Source of the DNA: Flavobacteriaceae bacterium GF1
GTDB lineage: Bacteria; Bacteroidota; Bacteroidia; Flavobacteriales; Flavobacteriaceae
Assembly: GCA_009797885.1 (NCBI GenBank)
Contig: WNKP01000001.1
Coordinates: 1-64,000, forward strand
Reading direction: 5' to 3'
DNA length: 64,000 nt
Both the position numbers and the translations under genes were made by a program. This document shows, piece after piece, positions 29,627 through 38,623 of the stretch (positions within the stretch are counted from its first letter, which is position 1; each line of letters starts with the position of its first letter). The notes below the pieces were generated by a model. That model ran no database searches. It was not told the DNA's origin and saw only the letters and a list, made by a program, of their open reading frames with translations.

Positions 29627-30373
29627 CTACTCCTGTAGTTCCTCAAACTCCAATTTGGACAAGCCTTCCGGCGACGTCTTAAAGTCGATGGGTATGGCAA
29701 CTCCTTTCCTTACCACAAAATCGGTCATGACCAATTGTTGTTCGGAAAGCTTTCGCAGTGCATCGAAATTGGTAAATCCATTATGGGCCAAGTAAAGGCG
29801 TTTCAGTTTTTTCAATTGCTCCATACCAAGGGGAATTGCTCCTTCCAAATCGTTATGGGCCACAGCCAAAGTCCGCAATTGGGAGAGTTCATTGATTCCT
29901 TGGGGCAATTCGCCCATAAACTTATTATTGTTCAAATTGAGTTCTTCAAGACGCGTTAGCTTACCAATGGTATTGGGGATGCTTCCGGCCAAGGCATTAT
30001 CCGAAAGATTGATGGTTCTCAGGTTTTTCAACTTTCTGAACAATCCCGGAACCTTTCCCCCAATGGTGTTGTTGGACAAATCCAAGACTTCCAAATGTCT
30101 TAGGTTACCAATGGTAATTGGAATCCTACCCTGTAAATTGTTGTTCGATAGATGTAGGCCCACTACCTTGCCATTTCTGACTGTAACCCCGTGCCAGGTG
30201 GAAATCGGTTTACTTTGATCCCATTCGTTGGTCCATAAGTGACCCTTGGTCTTCGCCTTTAATTCCAATAGGGCAATAACTTCACGTTGGCTGACCTCAT
30301 TTTGAGCCGTGAGCATTGGGAGGGTCAAACACACCACTAGTAGTAAGGAGAAGCCGGATTTAAAAATCTTCAT
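29627..30373 (-). CDS. secreted leucine-rich-repeat protein (plant-type LRR)
   Basis: Starting at the ATG at 30373, the protein has a signal peptide (MKIFKSGFSLLLVVCLTLPM, cleaved near LTAQ), an N-terminal cap (LWTNEWDQSKPISTWHGVTV, like plant-LRR caps) and about six repeats of 24 residues following LxxLxxLxLxxNxLxGxIPxxIGxLxx, for example NLQGRIPITIGNLRHLEVLD. It ends with a helical cap. Plant-type LRRs with Gly-Ile-Pro are found in Bacteroidota secreted proteins and serve protein-protein contact; ligand unknown. It is the last gene before the terminator at 29577-29602. Confidence 0.85.
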   Translation of the reverse strand: MKIFKSGFSLLLVVCLTLPMLTAQNEVSQREVIALLELKAKTKGHLWTNEWDQSKPISTWHGVTVRNGKVVGLHLSNNNLQGRIPITIGNLRHLEVLDLSNNTIGGKVPGLFRKLKNLRTINLSDNALAGSIPNTIGKLTRLEELNLNNNKFMGELPQGINELSQLRTLAVAHNDLEGAIPLGMEQLKKLKRLYLAHNGFTNFDALRKLSEQQLVMTDFVVRKGVAIPIDFKTSPEGLSKLEFEELQE

Positions 30374-30536
30374 AACAAATGTTTGATTTGGCGTAAAGCT
30401 GGATTGTCCCAAAATTCAGAAAGGGCGTGTTCTTACACAATTAATTGTGGTATAACTGGACAAATTAGTTGATCAAACCGAACAAAACTGAGGTCTGCCT
30501 TTCAGCAAGTACCGACGATTTTGGAAAAATGGGCAT

Positions 30537-30570
30537 AAAAAAAGCCCCGACCATATGGTCAGGGCTTTTT
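30537..30570 (-). terminator. terminator of the two-repeat secreted protein gene
   Basis: A stem GAGGGC-like: AGCCCcGACCAT pairs with ATGGTCaGGGCT, one mismatch, flanked by runs of A and T so that the leftward transcript ends in U. It follows the stop of the 30602-30901 gene by 30 bp. Confidence 0.8.
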
Positions 30571-30601
30571 CACTAACTAACTCTAATACACTCTATGAAA
30601 T

Positions 30602-30901
30602 CTACTCTTTGTATGGATTAAAATCCTCTGGAAGATAATTCTTGGTTTCAAAACCCAGGTCTATGGCATCTTCCTCAATAAAATTCAAACTCTTTATGGA
30701 AACGTCTTCCTGGTAAGGATCAAAACCTTCCGGTAAATAATCCGAGGTCTCGAAACCAAGTTCCGTTTGTTGGTCCAATTCAATATAATCCACGGAATCT
30801 ATATTGAATTCCCCTTTTGTCATTTCAGCCGATTTTGCACTTAACATGGGCAAGAACAGCGCTGCCACAAATGTTAAAACAAGATATTTTTGATATTTCA
30901 T
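30602..30901 (-). CDS. small secreted protein with two LGFxT/YLPxGFDPY repeats
   Basis: A 99-residue protein starting at the ATG at 30901 (another ATG lies nine bases upstream). After a signal peptide (KYLVLTFVAALFLPMLSA) the mature part is very acidic and consists of two units of about 33 residues: ELGFETSDYLPEGFDPY and DLGFETKNYLPEDFNPY, each preceded by an acidic V-D-Y-I-E or L-N-F-I-E-E stretch. The same unit occurs five times in the next gene upstream. I do not recognise the family. It could be a small calcium- or partner-binding surface protein. Confidence 0.6.
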   Translation of the reverse strand: MKYQKYLVLTFVAALFLPMLSAKSAEMTKGEFNIDSVDYIELDQQTELGFETSDYLPEGFDPYQEDVSIKSLNFIEEDAIDLGFETKNYLPEDFNPYKE

Positions 30902-30927
30902 AACCGTCATTTTTTAGTAATGGTTGA

Positions 30928-30935
30928 CAAAGGTA
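30928..30935 (-). promoter_or_regulatory. -7 element upstream of the small repeat protein gene
   Basis: The minus-strand octamer TACCTTTG is a perfect TAnnTTTG 27 bp upstream of the ATG at 30901. A TTG partner with the right spacing was not found, so only the -7 box is claimed. Confidence 0.45.
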
Positions 30936-31173
30936 ATACGCTCAAAATTCAACTTTAGTATGCTTTTCAGTTTCGTTAACAGGTCCAAAAAATACTGTAG
31001 GAAAAGTATTGTCAATAAAAGGATTGCCCCATTATGGAGGTGGCATTGTTAACATTCCTTTTTTGCCAAGTTGGCAGCGTTTGGTCCCATTTTTTAACAA
31101 CTACATTTCGTCGATTTTTTCGTTATTTTTTTGTTAATTCCCCGTATCGCCCCCTCTCATCATGGAAACAAAC

Positions 31174-31198
31174 AAAAATCCCGGCGATTCGCCGGGAT
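31174..31198 (-). terminator. terminator of the five-repeat protein gene
   Basis: A 9-bp stem ATCCCGGCG/CGCCGGGAT (31178-31186 with 31190-31198) with a 3-base loop; the leftward transcript then reads into AAAAAC as a run of U. Between this and the gene at 30602 (30902-31173) only the promoter box at 30928 and a short palindrome TGCCAAgTTGGCA were noticed. Confidence 0.85.
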
Positions 31199-31244
31199 CC
31201 TTGACTAACTAACTCAAAAATTTGATAAAATGAAAACATCCTAC

Positions 31245-31982
31245 CTAGTTTGACCCTCCATAGGGATCAAAGTCTTTTGGGAGATACATGGCCGTATCAA
31301 AACCCAGGTCAATTTCTTCTTCCTCAATGTAGTTGATGGCACTTAGGGCAACCGTATTTGGAAAGGAATCAAAGTCTACCGGCAGATATTCTTTGGTATC
31401 CAAACCCAGTTCCCATTCCACCTCTTCCATATCCATATAATGTACAGTGTCTATATCAAAGTACACTTCGTAAGGATTAAAGCCTTCCGGAAGATAATCT
31501 TCGGTATCAAAACCCAGTTCCACGATTTCCTCCTCCACATAGTTAACGGAGTTGATATCAAAAGTAGAAGTGTAGGGATCAAATCCTTTAGGAAGGTAAT
31601 CTTCGGTTTCAAAACCAAGGTCAACTTCTGTTTTATCTTCGATATATATGACGGAATTCAAATCGAAAAAGCTTTCATAGGGATCAAATCCCTCAGGAAG
31701 GTAATCTTCGGTTTCAAAACCTAAATCCACCTCGGACTCCTCTTCAATGAAATCAATATCGTCCAAATTCAACTCATAAGTCTTGCTTTCCTCATAAGTC
31801 CGTACATAAGGGGAAGCTTCCTCAACTACATCGGCCTCAACAGTAAGGGCCGCAAAATTGTTCTCAAAGCTACGGTTGGTTTCTTGACTGGCCTGTAAGA
31901 CAGGGACCGTACTTTTTTGTTCTTCTGCTATGGGGCTACTGCTCATTAATAGACACCCATAAATTAATAATAACTTGTTCAT
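31245..31982 (-). CDS. secreted acidic protein with five LGFxT/YLPxGFDPY repeats
   Basis: A 245-residue protein from the ATG at 31982, which begins a signal-like segment (MNKLLLIYGCLLMSSSPIA). After about 60 unremarkable residues follow five tandem units of 34-36 residues: LGFETEDYLPEGFDPY, LGFETEDYLPKGFDPY, LGFDTEDYLPEGFNPY, LGLDTKEYLPVDFDSF and LGFDTAMYLPKDFDPY, each separated by an acidic I/V-x-Y-I/V-E-E-E linker. The array ends three residues before the stop. The units have diverged at DNA level, so the array is not a recent expansion. Related to the two-repeat protein downstream; both share a leader sequence motif before their terminators. Function unknown. Confidence 0.65.
   Translation of the reverse strand: MNKLLLIYGCLLMSSSPIAEEQKSTVPVLQASQETNRSFENNFAALTVEADVVEEASPYVRTYEESKTYELNLDDIDFIEEESEVDLGFETEDYLPEGFDPYESFFDLNSVIYIEDKTEVDLGFETEDYLPKGFDPYTSTFDINSVNYVEEEIVELGFDTEDYLPEGFNPYEVYFDIDTVHYMDMEEVEWELGLDTKEYLPVDFDSFPNTVALSAINYIEEEEIDLGFDTAMYLPKDFDPYGGSN
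31250..31780 (-). repeat. five-unit protein repeat array (about 105 bp per unit)
   Basis: Five imperfect in-frame units, with cores near 31678-31730, 31572-31624, 31467-31519, 31360-31410 and 31257-31305. Positions 2, 5, 8, 9, 11, 13 and 14 of the core (L, T or E, Y, L, P, F, P) are nearly invariant. Confidence 0.8.
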
Positions 31983-32249
31983 TTTTCGATTGATTTGATG
32001 ATTGATGTTAATGCTTATAAGACTGCTCAAATTTCCATTTGTTACAGTCGATCACTTCATTTTAACAAAACTTCAATACGCTCTTAGCACAAGTATAGTG
32101 GGAGTTTTGAGCCGAACCATCAATAAAATGCAGGATTCCCAAAGGTTAATATCAATCGGCAAAAAAAAATTTGTTAATAGGATTTTAACACTTTTCTTAG
32201 GTAATTTTTTGGTTCTTTGAACGAATACACCATATTCAAATTAATCAAA

Positions 32250-34748
32250 ATGACGCAAAAATTGTTGGTGAGGATAGTAATCCTTTTCCTTTTTATGGGC
32301 TCATTTCATACTTCCGAAGCCCAGCTTTTCAAAAAAAAGAAGAAAAAAACCGAAACAAAGGCCCCGGAGAAACCCAAAAAAGGAGCCATTAAACCCTATG
32401 AAAAAGTAATAACCAAGAATGCTAAAACCGATGAAGGCCTTTTTAAAGTGCACCAGGTAGAGGACAAGCACTTCTACGAAATTCCGGATTCCCTATTCCA
32501 AAGGGAAATGTTGATGGTGAGCCGAATCTCCAAAACCGCCACGGGAATCGGTTTTGGAGGGGGAAAGATCAATACTCAGGTATTGCGATGGGAGAAGAAA
32601 CCAAAAAAGGTATTGTTGCGCGTGGTCTCTTATGGAAACTATGCGGCAGATTCCCTTCCCATTCATGAGGCCGTTGTGAATTCCAATTTTGAACCTGTGC
32701 TTTTTGCCTTCGACATTAAAGCATTCAACAAAAAAGATTCCTTGAACCCGGCCACGGTAATCGAAATAGATCCCTTGTTCACCAAAGATGTAAATCCTTT
32801 GGGTATGCCGGATAGGTTTAGGAAAAGATACAAGGTGAGTCGCATGGATGGGGACCGCAGTTATATCGAATCCATAAAAAGTTACCCCTTAAATATTGAG
32901 GCACGTCATGTAAAAACCTATGCCGCAAAGGAGCCCCCAAGCAATCAAAGCATGGGTTCAATTTCGGTTGAAATCAATAATTCCATGATCTTGTTACCCG
33001 AAGAGCCCATGAAACGTCGCTATTTTGATGAGCGCGTAGGGTGGTTTGCCAGGGGACAGGTAGATTATGGCCTCGATGTCCAAAAGAGCAAGACGGTACG
33101 TTATTTAGATCGTTGGCGACTGGAGGTAAAGGATGAAGATGTGGAGAAATTCAAAGCCGGGGAATTGGTGGAACCCAAAAAACAGATTGTCTATTATATT
33201 GACCGGGCCACTCCCGAAAAATGGAGGCCTTACATCAAACAGGGTATTGAAGATTGGCAAGTAGCTTTTGAAGTCGCAGGCTTTAAAAACGCCATCATTG
33301 CCAAAGACCCCCCAACACCGGAAGAAGATCCCGAATGGTCCCCTGAGGATGTTCGGTATTCCGTAGTCCGCTATTTGGCATCGCCAATTCCAAACGCGAA
33401 CGGACCCCATGTGAGTGACCCGAGGAGCGGTGAAATTTTGGAGTCCGATATCAATTGGTACCACAATGTCATGTCGCTACTTCGCAATTGGTTCTTTGTC
33501 CAAACAGCAGCTATAAATCCCGAGGCCAGAAGCATGGAGTTCAGGGATGAAATCATGGGACGCTTGATCCGCTTTGTTTCGGCCCATGAAGTAGGCCATA
33601 CCATAGGGTTGCCACATAATATGGGTAGCAGTGTAGCCTATCCTGTGGATTCCCTACGTTCGGCCACATTTACCAAAAAATATGGGACCGCACCTTCTAT
33701 TATGGACTATGCCCGCTTTAACTATGTGGCGCAGCCCGGTGATGACGGGGTGGCCCTAATGCCCGATGTCGGCCCTTATGACAAGCACTCAATCAACTGG
33801 GGATACCGTCCTATCCTTGGGAAATCGGCAGAGGAGGAAAAACCCATTTTAAATGAGTGGATTTTGGAATATGCGGATGACCCCATGTATCGTTTTGGCC
33901 ATCAACAAGTAGGGGATGTCCACGATCCAAGTTCCCAAACGGAGGATTTGGGAGACGATGCGGTGAAAGCCAGCACCTATGGTATTGCCAATCTTAAACG
34001 TATAGTTCCCAGTCTTATGGAATGGACCACGGAAGACGGTAAGGACTATGAAGATCTAAAAACGATGTACAGTCAGGTTGTAAACCAATTTAGACGGTAC
34101 ATGGGACACGTTTCCAACAATATTGGTGGTGTTTATGAATATTATAAGACTGCCGATCAGGAAGGTGCCGTCTATATCCATGTCCCAACGGACCATCAAA
34201 AAAAATGTATGGAATTTATCCAAACACAGCTTTTTGAAACTCCGGAATGGTTACTTGATCAAGAGATTTTCAACAAGGTACAGTATTCCGGTTCGGTGGA
34301 ACGCATTCGGGCGCTTCAGGTCGGAACATTGAACAATATCATGCATTTGGGTAAAATGGCAAGAATCATCGAAAACGAAACCATGAATGGAAAAGGGGCC
34401 TATGGTCTTTTGGAAATGATGCGTGATATGCGTCGAGGGATATGGTCCGAAACACGAAACGGAAAGAAGATAGATACCTACAGACGTAATCTACAAAAGG
34501 CACATATTGATCGCCTTGAATATTTGATGACGGCGGAAAACCAGAAAAAACAGCCTGCACTTGGAGGTTACCGAAAATCCACGGTCGTAAATACCAGTCA
34601 ATCGGATATCCGTTCGGTGGCACGTGCCGAATTGAACAATCTGAAACGTGACATTAGAAATGGTCTTTCAAGAATTTCGGATTCCATGAGCAGGTATCAC
34701 CTTCAGGATGCCCTGGAACGTATTGATGTAATTTTGGACCCCAGTTAG
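32250..34748 (+). CDS. DUF5117/DUF5118 zinc-dependent metalloprotease
   Basis: An 832-residue secreted protein with start at the ATG at 32250 (signal peptide ending FHTSEAQ), a basic linker (KKKKKKTETK) and N-terminal domains characteristic of the family (FYEIPDSLFQREMLMVSRIS, IEARHVKTYAAKEPP). The catalytic motif HEVGHTIGLPHNMGSS (HExxHxxGxxH) near residue 450 and a Met-turn SIMDYARFNYVAQPGD follow. These are the usual features of the large metalloproteases common in Bacteroidota. Probably exported to the periplasm or surface; substrates unknown. Confidence 0.9.
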   Translation: MTQKLLVRIVILFLFMGSFHTSEAQLFKKKKKKTETKAPEKPKKGAIKPYEKVITKNAKTDEGLFKVHQVEDKHFYEIPDSLFQREMLMVSRISKTATGIGFGGGKINTQVLRWEKKPKKVLLRVVSYGNYAADSLPIHEAVVNSNFEPVLFAFDIKAFNKKDSLNPATVIEIDPLFTKDVNPLGMPDRFRKRYKVSRMDGDRSYIESIKSYPLNIEARHVKTYAAKEPPSNQSMGSISVEINNSMILLPEEPMKRRYFDERVGWFARGQVDYGLDVQKSKTVRYLDRWRLEVKDEDVEKFKAGELVEPKKQIVYYIDRATPEKWRPYIKQGIEDWQVAFEVAGFKNAIIAKDPPTPEEDPEWSPEDVRYSVVRYLASPIPNANGPHVSDPRSGEILESDINWYHNVMSLLRNWFFVQTAAINPEARSMEFRDEIMGRLIRFVSAHEVGHTIGLPHNMGSSVAYPVDSLRSATFTKKYGTAPSIMDYARFNYVAQPGDDGVALMPDVGPYDKHSINWGYRPILGKSAEEEKPILNEWILEYADDPMYRFGHQQVGDVHDPSSQTEDLGDDAVKASTYGIANLKRIVPSLMEWTTEDGKDYEDLKTMYSQVVNQFRRYMGHVSNNIGGVYEYYKTADQEGAVYIHVPTDHQKKCMEFIQTQLFETPEWLLDQEIFNKVQYSGSVERIRALQVGTLNNIMHLGKMARIIENETMNGKGAYGLLEMMRDMRRGIWSETRNGKKIDTYRRNLQKAHIDRLEYLMTAENQKKQPALGGYRKSTVVNTSQSDIRSVARAELNNLKRDIRNGLSRISDSMSRYHLQDALERIDVILDPS

Positions 34749-34776
34749 TAAAAAGGGGCACCTAGCAATCCATTTT

Positions 34777-34808
34777 TTAAGGGGCAAACGCAAAGTTTGC
34801 CCCTTTTA
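34777..34808 (+). terminator. terminator of the metalloprotease gene
   Basis: An 11-bp stem AAGGGGCAAAC/GTTTGCCCCTT (34779-34789 with 34795-34805) with a 5-base loop and a TTTT tail, 31 bp after the stop. Confidence 0.85.
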
Positions 34809-34910
34809 TCGTCAGTAACGATGTATTCACCTACAAAAATCATCCGTTGACAACATATTGAAAAAAGCATTCCAACGTTTTCGTAACTTTAAAATCCCTA
34901 AATCCTACTT

Positions 34911-35093
34911 ATGAAAGCCTATAAAGTCAAAAGTCTAATCTATCTGGGTTGCTTTATCGTTGCCGCTGTGGTGTACTACCAAATTGAACAGGACCAAAAA
35001 TTCCAGAATTCCATTTTAGCTTCCCAAACCGCACAATTGGAAGCCCAAGATCAACCTGAGGAGGAAAAGAAAGAGGAAGTCGACCTCAATTAA
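34911..35093 (+). CDS. small single-span membrane protein
   Basis: A 60-residue protein with one transmembrane helix (residues about 7-24, SLIYLGCFIVAAVVYYQI) and a polar, acidic C-terminal tail (EEEKKEEVDLN). No family is recognised. A TAACTTTA box about 25 bp upstream gives a weak promoter. It stands alone between two terminators. Confidence 0.5.
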   Translation: MKAYKVKSLIYLGCFIVAAVVYYQIEQDQKFQNSILASQTAQLEAQDQPEEEKKEEVDLN

Positions 35094-35187
35094 TGTACTC
35101 TGTTAAAAGCTTCATAAATTACTTCACTGTCATTAAACCATTGTGATCGGTAACGGTCATAGGTGTAAATCAAAAACAGTTAATATC

Positions 35188-35640
35188 ATGAAGTATGCAA
35201 AAGTGTTTGTGGTCATTGCCTTAATGTCCACAATAATTGTAAGTGCCCAGCAGCAAAGGCATTCTGGGAACAAGGGTAAATATCACAAGGAATTTACCGT
35301 AGAACAACTGGCCACCTTAAAAACCAAAAAAATGACCTTGGCCTTAGATCTATCTGAAAAGCAACAACGTGAGGTCATGAAACTCCATATGGCAGAAGTG
35401 GAATACCGCAAAACAAAAATGGAGGAGCGGCAAGCCAAAAAAGAATCCGGCGAGTTAAAGAAACCAACAGCAGAAGAACGTTATGCCATGGAGAATGCCA
35501 AATTGGACCGAATGATCGCACAGCAAAAACAGCTCAAGGAAATACTATCGAACGAGCAATATGACCAATGGAAAAAAATGCAGCTGTATAGGCATTCGCA
35601 ACTAAAACAAAAATCAAGAAAGGAAAGTAGAAGAGGGTAA
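35188..35640 (+). CDS. Spy/CpxP-like (LTxxQ) periplasmic protein
   Basis: The ATG at 35188 begins a signal peptide (MKYAKVFVVIALMSTIIV, then SAQ). The 130-residue mature part is a highly charged, helical protein with LDLSEKQQREVMKLHMAEVE, consistent with the LTxxQ type of the CpxP/Spy group, and a basic tail. Such proteins act as small periplasmic chaperones or envelope-stress factors. Similarity is weak, so the family is a suggestion. A terminator follows 19 bp after the stop. Confidence 0.55.
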   Translation: MKYAKVFVVIALMSTIIVSAQQQRHSGNKGKYHKEFTVEQLATLKTKKMTLALDLSEKQQREVMKLHMAEVEYRKTKMEERQAKKESGELKKPTAEERYAMENAKLDRMIAQQKQLKEILSNEQYDQWKKMQLYRHSQLKQKSRKESRRG

Positions 35641-35658
35641 TGGTTTTTTGTTGATTGG

Positions 35659-35704
35659 AAAGCCCCGCACTCCCAAACCGATGGGTAGTTCCGGGGCTTT
35701 TTCC
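35659..35704 (+). terminator. terminator of the Spy/CpxP-like gene
   Basis: AAAGCCCCG (35659-35667) pairs with CGGGGCTTT (35692-35700) around a 24-base loop that carries a second short stem (CTCCC-like with GGG), followed by TTCC. The stop of the gene is 19 bp upstream. Confidence 0.75.
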
Positions 35705-35866
35705 TTTGTAAACGACCCTAAAACAGTAAACTCGTCTTGAGTTTAGTGTTAAGCTTTTTATAATTGAGGTCGTTCATCCATAAAAAGTAGTATTTCGTCG
35801 TCATTGACAACATTCCGCCATCTTCCCGGCGTACATACAAAAACGTTCATTTTAAATCTTAATTCA

Positions 35867-36670
35867 ATGAAAACAAGACAGATGTTATCCATCCTTACCT
35901 TACTAGCCATCTGTTTGTTTGCCAATGCCCAAGAAAAATTACATTGTTCCTATGAGGACTGTGATTTTACAAAAGGCGAAGTCGTTTATCTTTTTGGGGA
36001 CGATGTCCTGCTCCGGGAAGCACCCACTGTTGAATCCAAAATCCTAGGGAAACTGGAAATTGGAACCCACATGGTCATCATGGAAAAACACAACAACTCT
36101 TGGCCTTACAAGGGGATCGATTCCCCTTTCTACAAGGTGGACTACAAAGGAACCGAAGGGTACATCCTTGGTGGTCTTATTGCTTTGGAGAAAAAAATGG
36201 TTCATGGGGTGACCCATCTCTTTGGTAGGGCAAAGTCCGCACAGCAGGACTATTTACTGATCCGAACACTGAAAGGTGATGGAAAATTCACTGAAAAATC
36301 CGTTCGATTGGACAACCCCCAATTTTATCTTACCGCCCAGGGCAATAAAGGACTTTCGCAAATTGATGCCATGCTCTATGTAGATTACGTGGCGGAGGAT
36401 TGTGGTGTGGAAGGCGGTCGTATTTATTTCTTCCAAAAGGGGGATTCCCTTTACCAGGTAGCACGCCTTTCCCAAATTTTTGATGCCGGTGTGTACGCTA
36501 TCCAGGAGGAATTCATTTTTCCCGAAGATGCGGATGGGGTAGAAGGGAAAATTCGATATACCAAAGAATTGGCCGAATATTATGACGATGCCGCCAAATG
36601 GGTAAAGAAAAGCCTTGAAAGCAAAGAACTGGTTTGGACAGACCATAGCCTTGGTCTGGCGCAACGGTAA
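35867..36670 (+). CDS. secreted SH3-domain protein
   Basis: The ATG at 35867 starts a signal peptide (ending LLAICLFANAQ). An SH3-type beta-barrel at about residues 30-100 (GEVVYLFGDDVLLREAPTVE with SKILGKLEIGTHMVIMEKHN and YKVDYKGTEGYILGGLIAL) is the bacterial SH3 fold often binding peptidoglycan or substrate. The rest (about 100-267) is beta-rich and unassigned. It is a single gene with its terminator at 36686-36723. Confidence 0.75.
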   Translation: MKTRQMLSILTLLAICLFANAQEKLHCSYEDCDFTKGEVVYLFGDDVLLREAPTVESKILGKLEIGTHMVIMEKHNNSWPYKGIDSPFYKVDYKGTEGYILGGLIALEKKMVHGVTHLFGRAKSAQQDYLLIRTLKGDGKFTEKSVRLDNPQFYLTAQGNKGLSQIDAMLYVDYVAEDCGVEGGRIYFFQKGDSLYQVARLSQIFDAGVYAIQEEFIFPEDADGVEGKIRYTKELAEYYDDAAKWVKKSLESKELVWTDHSLGLAQR

Positions 36671-36685
36671 ATGATTCACCCTTAT

Positions 36686-36723
36686 AAACACAGAACTGGG
36701 GCAAGACCCCCAGTTTTGTGTTT
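36686..36723 (+). terminator. terminator of the SH3 protein gene
   Basis: A long hairpin: AAACACAGAACTGGGG pairs with CCCCAGTTTTGTGTTT (one bulge), 16 bp after the stop and ending in TTT. Confidence 0.8.
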
Positions 36724-36936
36724 CATAGCACTACCCAACCATCCAAAACCCAAGCAGGGTTTTCCGTGCTGCAACCCTTTAAGATTCTGGCTTTGCTCAG
36801 GATAGCTACATCAATGGGACCCGTCTTGTGTTTGGAAAGGTGGCCATAACTAAGGTTATGCTGGTAGTCGCTATTGTACGCCACATTTCCTTTTACCCAT
36901 TTTCAATCGTATCTTCATTTGTCAAAGTCAACACCC

Positions 36937-37317
36937 ATGAACCTCAATCAAATTACGGTACCCTCCTCAAATCTCTCCCAGACCATTCCTTTTTATCAAA
37001 CTTTGGGACTCCGGTTAATTGTACATTCCGCTCCCCATTATGCCCGCTTTGTTTGCCCCGATGGAAATGCCACCTTTTCATTGCATCTGGTCGAGGAACT
37101 TCCTAAAGGCGAAGGAATTTATATCTATTTTGAATGTGATGACCTGGATAAGCATGTAGAAACGCTGGTTGAAAAAGGAGTGCATTTTGAAGAACTACCC
37201 AACGATAAACCGTGGCTATGGCGAGAGGCCCGACTAAAAGACCCGGATGGCAATCAATTGATTTTGTATCGTGCCGGGAAAAATCGGGTGAACCCACCAT
37301 GGCGAATAAAAGGATAG
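36937..37317 (+). CDS. VOC family (glyoxalase-fold) protein
   Basis: Starts at the ATG at 36937; 126 residues. The order IPFYQTLGLRLIVHS, YARFVCPDGNATFSLHL, GIYIYFECDDLDKHVETL and ARLKDPDGNQLILYRAG is a paired beta-alpha-beta-beta-beta module of the vicinal oxygen chelate superfamily. Substrate and whether a metal is bound cannot be told. It lacks a clear promoter. Confidence 0.75.
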   Translation: MNLNQITVPSSNLSQTIPFYQTLGLRLIVHSAPHYARFVCPDGNATFSLHLVEELPKGEGIYIYFECDDLDKHVETLVEKGVHFEELPNDKPWLWREARLKDPDGNQLILYRAGKNRVNPPWRIKG

Positions 37318-37385
37318 GCCTTCAAGCCAATACCATCCCAAGTGCTTATGGCCATTTATTATGAAATGGATGAAAGGATACTGAT

Positions 37386-37437
37386 GTCATTTCGAACCAA
37401 ATCAGAGGCATGGGAAAGGCATAAATCAATTCCCATG
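37386..37437. repeat. degenerate palindromic repeat, half copy
   Basis: GTCATTTCGAACC at 37386-37398 is identical to the start of the two repeat units at 45087 and 45200. It is followed by a separate hairpin CATGGGAA/TTCCCATG (37409-37416 with 37430-37437). It lies just upstream of the MFS gene start. Confidence 0.6.
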
Positions 37438-37459
37438 GCTTCACTACTTTCGTAGCCCT

Positions 37460-38623
37460 ATGCAACAACCCAAACATATTCTCCCTACCATTGTACTAGC
37501 CCAGTTTTGCTGTACCTCGTTATGGTTTGCCAGCAACGGGGTAATCGGTGAACTTGCCGCTAATTTTCAATTGGGCAACAGTGCCCTGGGGAACCTAACC
37601 TCTGCTGTGCAGTTTGGTTTTATATCCGGCACGCTCATTTTTGCCCTATTGACCATTACCGATCGTTTTTCCCCTTCCAAGGTATTTTTTGTTTCCGCAC
37701 TATTGGGCGCCCTGTTTAATTTTTCAATGTTATGGCCACACAACAGCTTGACCAGTCTTCTCATCTTTAGGCATTTCACAGGATTTTTCCTGGCAGGTAT
37801 TTATCCCGTGGGCATGAAAATTGCTGCGGATTATTTTGACAAGGGACTCGGAAAGTCCCTGGGGTTTTTGGTTGGGGCATTGGTAGTGGGTACGGCCTTT
37901 CCACATTTGCTCAAGGGATGGGGTGAGACAGTGGCCTGGGAATCGGTCATTAAAACCACTTCCGGACTGGCGGTGTTTGGCGGATTGTCACTTTTCCTTT
38001 TTGTGCCCAATGGGCCATTTCGTAAACCGAGTCAAAAGGTAGATTTAAAAGCATTCTTTACGGTGTTCCGGCAAACGGATTTTAGGGCGGCGGCCTTCGG
38101 ATATTTTGGACATATGTGGGAACTGTACACCTTTTGGGCCTTTGTTCCCATACTCTTGGCAACTTATGCGGACCTACACCAAGCGAAGGTGTCCATAGCG
38201 ATCTGGAGCTTTGTCATTATTGCCCTGGGAGGGCCGGCCTGTGTACTGGGAGGATACATTTCCCAGAAAATGGGGGTGCGGAATACTGCTGGCACCGCTT
38301 TGTTCCTATCGGGCTGTTGTTGTCTATTGGTTCCTGTGGCATTCCTCTTGCCGTACCCAAGCCTTTTCTTGCTCTTCCTCTGCTTTTGGGGTATGGTGGT
38401 CATCGCCGATTCTCCTTTGTTTTCTACCCTGGTAGCGCAAAATGCCGAACCTCAACTCAAAGGAACGGCATTGACCATTGTTAACTGTATCGGCTTTGCC
38501 ATAACCATTGTTAGTATCCAATTCATAGCTTACCTACAGACCCTTACGACTTCCAATGGATTATATCTTTTGCTGGCCATTGGTCCGCTGTTCGGCCTGA
38601 TCAACCTCTTTACCAAAAGGTAG
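37460..38623 (+). CDS. MFS transporter
   Basis: A 387-residue protein with about 12 hydrophobic helices starting with QFCCTSLWFASNGVIGELA and the usual loop 2/3 pattern FRHFTGFFLAGIYPVGMKIAADYF (a motif common in MFS). It resembles the cyanate/sugar-type MFS exporters, but no substrate is recognisable. It is convergent with the GH3 gene; the 90 bp between contain only a weak palindrome (GAATGATAATTCATTC). Confidence 0.75.
   Translation: MQQPKHILPTIVLAQFCCTSLWFASNGVIGELAANFQLGNSALGNLTSAVQFGFISGTLIFALLTITDRFSPSKVFFVSALLGALFNFSMLWPHNSLTSLLIFRHFTGFFLAGIYPVGMKIAADYFDKGLGKSLGFLVGALVVGTAFPHLLKGWGETVAWESVIKTTSGLAVFGGLSLFLFVPNGPFRKPSQKVDLKAFFTVFRQTDFRAAAFGYFGHMWELYTFWAFVPILLATYADLHQAKVSIAIWSFVIIALGGPACVLGGYISQKMGVRNTAGTALFLSGCCCLLVPVAFLLPYPSLFLLFLCFWGMVVIADSPLFSTLVAQNAEPQLKGTALTIVNCIGFAITIVSIQFIAYLQTLTTSNGLYLLLAIGPLFGLINLFTKR

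Noticed and set aside
29627-32030. Toxin/antitoxin or defence island
   Set aside because: The LRR and repeat proteins carry signal peptides and no nuclease, helicase or toxin motif is visible.
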